Source of the DNA: Phycisphaerae bacterium
GTDB taxonomy: Bacteria > Planctomycetota > Phycisphaerae > UBA1845 > Fen-1342
DNA: 11,327 nt
Reading direction: 5' to 3'
NCBI GenBank assembly: GCA_016935035.1
Contig: JAFGRR010000449.1
Span: 1-11,327, forward strand
A program made the translations under genes and the position numbers. The notes beneath the pieces were generated by a model. That model was not told where the DNA came from, ran no database searches, and was given only the letters and a program-made list of their open reading frames with translations. Positions 6,800-11,327 of this stretch are shown here, one piece after another (positions within the stretch are counted from its first letter, which is position 1; each line of letters begins with the position of its first letter).

Positions 6800-6817
6800 C
6801 GCGCGGGCCCCCGCGCG
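6800..6817. repeat. Perfect GC palindrome (CGCGCGGG / CCCGCGCG)
   Basis: Arms 6800-6807 and 6810-6817 are perfectly complementary with a 2-base centre; in RNA this would be a very stable 7-bp stem with a 4-base loop. No T-run follows on the plus strand, so it is not a standard intrinsic terminator. It may be leader RNA structure or an operator. Confidence 0.45.
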
Positions 6818-6927
6818 GTTGGTGGTTACAACTACTGTTGGACGGTCGTGCGCGACAGCGCGGGCCATCCGCGGCGCGGCGTGAGTCAGGTCTTGCGTCC
6901 GAGCGTCGACAATTCGGTTGGTGAAAG

Positions 6928-6934
6928 AGGAGGT
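6928..6934 (+). promoter_or_regulatory. Full-consensus ribosome-binding site AGGAGGT
   Basis: AGGAGGT lies four bases before the ATG at 6939. This exact anti-SD match decides the start; a TTG at 6918 in the same frame lies upstream of this site and would add only seven residues in front of a good signal peptide. The strong site suggests high translation of the PEP-CTERM protein. Confidence 0.85.
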
Positions 6935-6938
6935 GGTT

Positions 6939-7865
6939 ATGAAACAGAAGCTGGTTTTGGTAATTGGGTTGGCATTGGTGCCGGCCCTGGCATTTGGTGC
7001 ACCCGGCGACATCCTGTACTCGTCGGATCTCGACACCGGCGCGGGCTTCACAGTGTACGCCGATGCCGACTCATTGTATCAGTTCGGCTACGACTACAGC
7101 GCGATGGGCATCCCGGCCGCGCCGAACGGCGGAGGGACAACGACCGGTCTGTACACAGCGGTCAACCTCACCGGTGCCGCAGCCGCCGGGCTGCATGCAG
7201 TGACCGACTTGAGCGCGACTGGGCAGTACAAGGTCGAATTCGACATGTGGGCCAATGTCCCGCACACGAACGGTACCACGGAGTTCATCGGCGGCGGTGT
7301 TGGCCATCTGGCCGGCGCAGCCACGCTCGACGGTGCAGAGCTGATCATCACCGGCGAGGGCGGTTCGTCTTATGACTACCGCCTGTACAAGAACACCGGC
7401 CTGCAGTATCCGGCCAGCGGCCAGTACGCTGCTCCAGGCGGTTCCAACAACAACTCGGATCCGTACTATGCGGGTTTTGGTGGGGGAGTCGCCCCGCTGT
7501 ACCAGCAGTCGACCTACGGCGCGCCGGCCACCCCGCTGGCAGCCGGCACGATCGGTTTCGACTGGCATACGATGACCATCGAGGTCTTCCCCGATGTCCT
7601 CGGTTCTGGCGTCACGTCGGATCTGGGCGTTGCCTACTTCTATCTCGATGATCTGCTGATTGGCCACATCGACAACAGCAATGGTGGCACTGTGGTCAAC
7701 ATGGAAGGCGGAATCGATTTGGCGTACGTCGATCTCTATGCATCCGCTGCTGATCCGAGCGCATTGGCCTTCGGCGTGTTCGACAACTTTGTTGTTACGG
7801 AAATCCCCGAGCCGGCCAGCCTGTTGCTGATCGCGCTTGGCGCTCTGGTGCTGCGTCGCCGCTAA
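6939..7865 (+). CDS. PEP-CTERM sorting-domain protein, secreted
   Basis: A 308-residue protein with a Sec signal peptide (MKQKLVLVIG, hydrophobic core, likely cut near residues 20-22) and a C-terminal PEP-CTERM signal: Pro-Glu-Pro at about 290-292, a hydrophobic helix, and a final RRR (306-308). PEP-CTERM tails are known to be recognised by an exosortase that cleaves at the membrane and passes the protein to the surface or matrix. The middle is rich in Gly, Ala, Thr, Tyr, Asp and Asn and has the look of a beta-sandwich, possibly a LamG/concanavalin-like fold (SDLDTGAGFTVYADAD near 29-44, GVFDNFVV near the end), but I cannot assign a family. No exosortase lies in the window. It stands alone: a long leader upstream, a strong terminator downstream. 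Structural or adhesive surface roles are common for this class; that is inference here. Confidence 0.88.
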   Translation: MKQKLVLVIGLALVPALAFGAPGDILYSSDLDTGAGFTVYADADSLYQFGYDYSAMGIPAAPNGGGTTTGLYTAVNLTGAAAAGLHAVTDLSATGQYKVEFDMWANVPHTNGTTEFIGGGVGHLAGAATLDGAELIITGEGGSSYDYRLYKNTGLQYPASGQYAAPGGSNNNSDPYYAGFGGGVAPLYQQSTYGAPATPLAAGTIGFDWHTMTIEVFPDVLGSGVTSDLGVAYFYLDDLLIGHIDNSNGGTVVNMEGGIDLAYVDLYASAADPSALAFGVFDNFVVTEIPEPASLLLIALGALVLRRR

Positions 7866-7903
7866 GGCGCCGTTTCACCGACAACTGAATAGTAGCATCG
7901 AAC

Positions 7904-7935
7904 GAGGCCGTCCCGATGGGGCGGCCTCTCTTCTT
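7904..7935 (+). terminator. Rho-independent terminator after PEP-CTERM gene
   Basis: An 11-bp stem (7904-7914 with 7918-7928; arms GAGGCCGTCCC and GGGGCGGCCTC, one wobble pair), a 3-base loop GAT, then TCTTCTT. It lies 38 bases after the stop codon and would end the PEP-CTERM transcript before it meets the convergent GH1 gene. Confidence 0.88.
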
Positions 7936-8027
7936 GGGGGAGCGGAAGTTCGCGCAGCTTGCCGTGGCACGCCCTTTGTGCAGGAAGGGTCTGCCGGCGC
8001 TGGCGCGATGGAATTGGCCGTTGCCCA

Positions 8028-8053
8028 CGGCCGCCGCGGGGGGCGGCCGCTAC
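8028..8053 (-). repeat. REP-like unit F, divergent GTAG palindrome
   Basis: On the minus strand: GTAG (8050-8053), arm CGGCCGCC, 6-base loop, arm GGCGGCCG (8028-8035). The 8-bp stem is perfect. It shares the first nine bases (GTAGCGGCC) with units C and D but differs beyond. It lies in the convergent spacer after the GH1 stop codon. Confidence 0.6.
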
Positions 8054-8078
8054 GTATGGAACGCAGTGGCGTGGGTGG

Positions 8079-9437
8079 TCACCGGGGCAGGTTGGCGCCG
8101 TTTGTCGCGATGACCTGACGATACCACTTCGCCGAGTCCTTGGGCGTGCGTTTCAGCGTTGCATAATCCACATGCACTAGGCCGAACCGCTGGTGATAGC
8201 CCTCGGCCCACTCGAAATTGTCCATCAGCGACCAGTGGTAATAGCCGCGCACATCCACGCCGTCATCGGCGGCACGGCTGAGCGCTGCGAGCGAGCGTGC
8301 TGTCATGTCGATTCGTTGTGGGTCGTGACACGCGCCGTCCACGCTGACCCAGTCAATGTTGCTCATGCCGTTCTCGGTTATGTGCAGCGGGACGGGATAG
8401 GTTTCGTACAGCAGCTTCGGTCCCCAGTACAGGTTCTCCGGATCGATTGGCCAATTGAAAAGGCTATGTGGGTGACCTGGCGCACGCGGCACGGATACGG
8501 GCTGGCCGTCGGCTCCGGCGCGAATGTGCTCCGCCGTGTAGATGTTGTAGCCGACAAAGTCCAGCGGCTGGGCGATGGTCTCCATGTCGCCCGGCGCGAC
8601 GCGCGGTGCCGTCGCCTCGTGCAACCTGAGGCTCTCTTCCGGATAGCGGCCGTGCGCGACCGGATCGAGCCACCAACCATTGCACCAACATCCGCCCGGC
8701 TGGGCCGCGAACAGGGCCTGCCGCGCCGCCGACACATCCGCGGCGCTGTCGCTGGCCGGGATCTTCACGGAGACCGCCATGGCTATGCCCACGTTGACCG
8801 GCGAGCGTGCCGCCGCGCGTATGGCCTGAGCCGCGAGCCCATGGCCGAGCAGGGCGTTGTGACCGGCCAGCAGCACCTCATCGAGCGGGAGCCTCAGCCC
8901 CGGCGCATGCTTGCCGCCATGATGCCCATCACCGATGAAGACTTGCGGCTCGTTGAGCGTGACCCAGTCGCGCACGCGGTCGGAGAGACGCTCGACGACG
9001 AGCCGCGCGTAGTCGGCGAACCAGCGCGGACTGTCCGGGTTAAGCCACCCGCCGCGCCGATATAACGCATACGGATAGTCCCAGTGAAACAACGTGACCA
9101 TCGGCTCGATGTTTGCGTCGCGCAGCGCATCGATCAGCCGCTCGTAAAAGGCCAAGCCGCGCTCGTTGACCGTGCCGCGCCCCTCGGGCAGTACGCGCGG
9201 CCATGAAATAGACAGGCGATAGGCGTTCAAGCCCATCTCGCGCATCAGCGCGACATCATCTTGCCAGCGTCCATAGTGATCGCAGGCCACGTTGCCGGTG
9301 TCGCCGTTTCGCACAGCGCCCGGCCGTCGGCAGAACATGTCCCAGACCGACGGCCCCTTGCCGTCGGCCTCGTGCGCGCCTTCTATCTGATATGCCGCAG
9401 TCGCCGCTCCCCAGGCGAAGTCGTTCCTGAACGCCAT
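8079..9437 (-). CDS. Glycoside hydrolase family 1 beta-glucosidase
   Basis: A 452-residue enzyme of glycoside hydrolase family 1, retaining (beta/alpha)8-barrel enzymes that release glucose or galactose from the non-reducing end of beta-glycosides. The family signature FAWGAATAAYQIEGA spans residues 7-21. The acid/base glutamate is Glu163 in TLNEP, the nucleophile is Glu355 in ITENG, and the sugar-binding loop WSLMDNFEWAEGY (402-414) holds Glu409 and Trp410. Length is normal for bacterial GH1. There is no signal peptide, so it probably acts in the cytoplasm on imported cellobiose-like sugars. The ATG at 9437 is preceded by AGGAG with eight bases between, which supports this start. No transporter or regulator gene lies next to it; the upstream methyltransferase gene is on the same strand 252 bases away and is probably a separate unit. 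Exact substrate (glucoside, galactoside, 6-phospho form) cannot be told from sequence alone. Confidence 0.95.
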   Translation of the reverse strand: MAFRNDFAWGAATAAYQIEGAHEADGKGPSVWDMFCRRPGAVRNGDTGNVACDHYGRWQDDVALMREMGLNAYRLSISWPRVLPEGRGTVNERGLAFYERLIDALRDANIEPMVTLFHWDYPYALYRRGGWLNPDSPRWFADYARLVVERLSDRVRDWVTLNEPQVFIGDGHHGGKHAPGLRLPLDEVLLAGHNALLGHGLAAQAIRAAARSPVNVGIAMAVSVKIPASDSAADVSAARQALFAAQPGGCWCNGWWLDPVAHGRYPEESLRLHEATAPRVAPGDMETIAQPLDFVGYNIYTAEHIRAGADGQPVSVPRAPGHPHSLFNWPIDPENLYWGPKLLYETYPVPLHITENGMSNIDWVSVDGACHDPQRIDMTARSLAALSRAADDGVDVRGYYHWSLMDNFEWAEGYHQRFGLVHVDYATLKRTPKDSAKWYRQVIATNGANLPR

Positions 9438-9689
9438 TCACACAACTCCTGCAATCCTGTGCTGCTGCCCGGCGCGAAATGCGCGCGGCACGCCTGTTCG
9501 TGCTCCATGATTGGCGGCGGAACCATCCCTTGGTCGCTTGCGCATTAGGACGGTTGGTTGCCGTGGCTGGTGCGCGAGTTGCCCGCCATGCTGCCGCCGC
9601 GCCGAGCCAAGCGGTCATTGAATCATACTTCGACACGCGCAACAACCGGTCGGATGACGGAAGGCGTTGTGGCGGTTGGAGATCGCCGA
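9438..9689. other. Intergenic region upstream of the GH1 gene
   Basis: 252 bases between two minus-strand genes. I see no supported gene. On the minus strand a TATGAT hexamer (9622-9627) could be a -10 box, but no matching -35 lies at proper distance. No terminator with a T-run was found for the upstream methyltransferase. Confidence 0.4.
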
Positions 9690-10544
9690 TTAGCGTGCGG
9701 TTTTGCTACGGGCGCAAACGGCGATCAATCCGGGTTGGTCGGCGTCCGGCTTGCCCATTAGCGATGGAAGGAATGCAATGTCCTCGAATCCGGACGCTCG
9801 CAGCAGTTCGCAGTATTGCTCGTCGGTATAGGCCTGATAGCTGGCTGCCCAGCGTGTGACCTCGCCGGTGGCGGCATCAATGACGTAGAAGCGGCGTGTG
9901 GTGGTTCTGGACGCCGGGTCCCAGTGGCCTTCCTCAAGGCACAGGTGTGGCTTGTCGGAGAACAAACCTGACTCCGCCGAACTCCATGACTGGTTCGGCT
10001 CGGCAATGGCGTGGATGGCGTCAAACGTGTGTGGCTCGATCAGTAGAATACCATCGTCACTGAGTGCCGAGTGAACCTTGCGCAGAACCGCCGCGATGTC
10101 ACGCCGCGGGAAGACATTGAACTCGCCGTATATGACCATTGCGAGCCCATATCCAACGCCGTAGTCGACCTCGCGGATGTTCGCCTCGACGAACGAACAG
10201 CGGCCTTGAAATGGCTGGCCATGCTTGGTGGCGTACGCGATGGACGCCGGCGAGTAGTCGATCCCGTGGCAGGTGTGCCCCAACGCGGCGAGCCTGCGAC
10301 TGTACAGGCCGGGACCGCAGCACAGGTCAAGAATCCGCGTGGGGCGACGGTCTAGCACGTCACCATGAATGTAGTCCACGTGCGCGTCGATCTTCGCGCT
10401 GCGACGGCTCGCCGCGTCATGGTCCTGTGAGAGATGTTCGGCCAGCATGCGGGCGCTGAAACCCGGTTCGTGCCAGGGGATGTTATCGCCCTCGGTCCAG
10501 GCGGCTGGCGCGGGTGACCTCCGGATGGTGTCGGAAAGCCGCAT
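9690..10544 (-). CDS. Class I SAM-dependent methyltransferase
   Basis: A 284-residue protein with a Rossmann-like SAM-binding fold. Motif I is ILDLCCGPG (71-79), followed by the acidic end of strand two in GIDYS (94-98), an acidic/polar segment EANIREVDYG (120-129), and a motif IV-like strand AMVIYGEFNVFPR (135-147). LSDDGILLIEPH (161-172) matches the post-motif strand of small-molecule methyltransferases. The N-terminal 60 residues, with WHEPGFSARMLAEHL, likely form the helical cap that selects substrate. No signal peptide or membrane segment is seen. The ATG at 10544 has only a weak AAGG eight bases upstream. The gene stands apart from its neighbours, so context does not reveal the acceptor. 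Family membership is firm; substrate is unknown. Confidence 0.9.
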   Translation of the reverse strand: MRLSDTIRRSPAPAAWTEGDNIPWHEPGFSARMLAEHLSQDHDAASRRSAKIDAHVDYIHGDVLDRRPTRILDLCCGPGLYSRRLAALGHTCHGIDYSPASIAYATKHGQPFQGRCSFVEANIREVDYGVGYGLAMVIYGEFNVFPRRDIAAVLRKVHSALSDDGILLIEPHTFDAIHAIAEPNQSWSSAESGLFSDKPHLCLEEGHWDPASRTTTRRFYVIDAATGEVTRWAASYQAYTDEQYCELLRASGFEDIAFLPSLMGKPDADQPGLIAVCARSKTAR

Positions 10545-10733
10545 GTGGCTGACCTTGTGTGGGGCGTTGGCTTGGCGACGTTCCGCGGTCGCTTAGCCGG
10601 CACGCTATCGGACGCGGCGCATGCGGGCAAGCCACGTTGACGCGTCGCAACTCATTGACTGCGCGAGTATTGCCGAAAACACCCACAGCAGTCGCTATGG
10701 GGATGGCAGAAGTTACAGCGCCCGAGGTGTCTC

Positions 10734-11243
10734 ATGAGCACGATTCAGGCTCCCGAGTGGGTTCTGCGTAAGTCGGTCGGATCCATGGGGATTGACCCGG
10801 AACTGGGGATTTTCCTGCGGGTGGAGGGCTGGGGGCCGGCGGCCCCGTCGCGCAATTGCCGGCCTGACCCGCGGCTCGTCGCCTGGGAGATGAACCACAC
10901 GCTGGCTGTCATCTGTCTGGTGCGGCTGAGCGGTGACATTCCGGCGACCTATGAGACGTGGATCGAAATGGGATCATCCAGCGGCTTGGCGTCACTGAAA
11001 TACCTGGCTCAAAGCCGGCAACTGGCGATTCACCTCGTGACGGATAAGGTGGAGCGCCGCCTGGCCATTCCCAACCTCGTCCAGCGCAACGCAATGGACA
11101 TTTATCGCCGCGGCGTTTCCGGAGCCGACGTCTGGCGGCGCAGCGACTATGACCGGATTGTCGACTACCTTGGGCAGCGCTATCCGACGACGCGCGACCT
11201 GTGGCGCGCGGCGCTGGCCAAGTCGCTGTATGTGATTGAGTAG
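10734..11243 (+). CDS. Hypothetical protein, 169 residues, no recognised family
   Basis: I do not recognise this protein. It has no signal peptide, cysteine cluster or clear catalytic signature; there is one cysteine at about residue 43 and another near 61. Visible segments are GIDPELGIFLRVEGWGP (19-35), a hydrophobic strand LAVICLVRL (57-65), ETWIEMGSSSGLASLKYLA (74-92), a strand LAIHLV (97-102), and a basic helical C-terminal half with DIYRRGVSGADVWRRSDYDRIVDYL. The alternation of strands and helices suggests a small cytoplasmic alpha/beta protein. Start at 10734 is supported by GAGGT five bases upstream, and composition is in line with neighbouring coding genes. It is divergent from the methyltransferase gene, with 189 bases between them; I see no good promoter there. 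Confidence 0.75.
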   Translation: MSTIQAPEWVLRKSVGSMGIDPELGIFLRVEGWGPAAPSRNCRPDPRLVAWEMNHTLAVICLVRLSGDIPATYETWIEMGSSSGLASLKYLAQSRQLAIHLVTDKVERRLAIPNLVQRNAMDIYRRGVSGADVWRRSDYDRIVDYLGQRYPTTRDLWRAALAKSLYVIE

Positions 11244-11282
11244 AAGCTATCCCAAAACCGAACCGAGCCGCGCCCGTAAGGA

Positions 11283-11324
11283 AGCGGTTGACTGAGAAAC
11301 CGTTCATTTTACGGCACAACCGCT
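11283..11324 (+). repeat. Inverted repeat AGCGGTTG / CAACCGCT after the last gene
   Basis: Arms 11283-11290 and 11317-11324 are perfect 8-base complements. An alternative, tighter hairpin pairs AGCGGTT with AACCGTT (11299-11305) around an 8-base loop and is followed by CATTTT, so this may be a weak terminator for the 169-residue gene 40 bases upstream. It runs into the window edge and cannot be judged fully. Confidence 0.4.
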
Positions 11325-11327
11325 CCC

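Larger units (their letters stand above)
6638..6938. other. Non-coding leader between metallophosphoesterase and PEP-CTERM genes
   Basis: A 301-base stretch with no supported gene. It holds TTGACC at 6710-6715 without a good -10 at standard spacing, a direct repeat TACGGTAG (6719-6726 and 6731-6738), an inverted repeat GGAAGGT/ACCTTCC (6739-6745 and 6767-6773), and a GC-only palindrome at 6800-6817. I see no clear terminator after the metallophosphoesterase. The promoter of the PEP-CTERM gene must lie here or further upstream, but I cannot place it. Confidence 0.5.

Noticed and set aside
8193..9065. A 290-codon plus-strand open frame opposite the GH1 gene
   Set aside because: It is fully inside a GH1 gene with intact catalytic motifs; composition artefact.
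10637..10683. Sigma70 promoter for the 169-residue gene from TTGACG or TTGACT
   Set aside because: At 16-18 bases from either hexamer the -10 candidates match the consensus at only about two of six positions.

Overview
The window is GC-rich bacterial DNA of about 11.3 kb with seven complete protein genes, one gene cut by the left edge, and short intergenic spaces. Three things together suggest a planctomycete or a relative in the PVC group: a PEP-CTERM protein with a C-terminal PEP/hydrophobic/RRR tail, Tat-exported multidomain hydrolases, and a uroporphyrinogen-decarboxylase-like protein of the non-hemE type. This placement is inference from gene content; there is no rRNA or other phylogenetic marker apart from part of ligA.

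Layout: (1) 2-1558 (+) is the 3' three quarters of ligA, the NAD-dependent DNA ligase. (2) 1559-1704 is a convergent spacer packed with three GTAG-type REP hairpins. (3) 1705-2790 (-) encodes a URO-D/methyltransferase-fold protein. (4) 2791-2944 is a divergent promoter region with a good extended -10 box on each strand. (5) 2945-5443 (+) encodes a Tat-exported protein with an N-terminal beta-propeller and a C-terminal PHP-type metal hydrolase domain. (6) 5440-5540 is a second inverted pair of the same REP; its GTAG foot supplies the TAG stop codon of the preceding gene. (7) 5597-6637 (+) encodes a Tat-exported calcineurin-like metallophosphoesterase. (8) 6638-6938 is a 301-base leader with hairpins and an 8-bp direct repeat. 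(9) 6939-7865 (+) encodes a secreted PEP-CTERM protein, followed by a strong intrinsic terminator. (10) 8079-9437 (-) encodes a cytoplasmic GH1 beta-glucosidase. (11) 9690-10544 (-) encodes a class I SAM methyltransferase. (12) 10734-11243 (+) encodes a 169-residue protein I do not recognise.

How the parts may work together: the PHP-hydrolase and metallophosphoesterase genes lie in the same direction, and both products carry twin-arginine signals, so they may form a small extracytoplasmic phosphoester- or polymer-processing unit. The URO-D-like gene is divergently transcribed from the same control region. The GH1 enzyme and the PEP-CTERM protein fit a lifestyle of glycan use and surface decoration, but nothing in the sequence ties them to the phosphoesterase pair. 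The most unusual structural signal is a dispersed family of GTAG-footed palindromes (REP/BIME type), with six units in three intergenic regions. No transposase, CRISPR array, tRNA or rRNA was seen.
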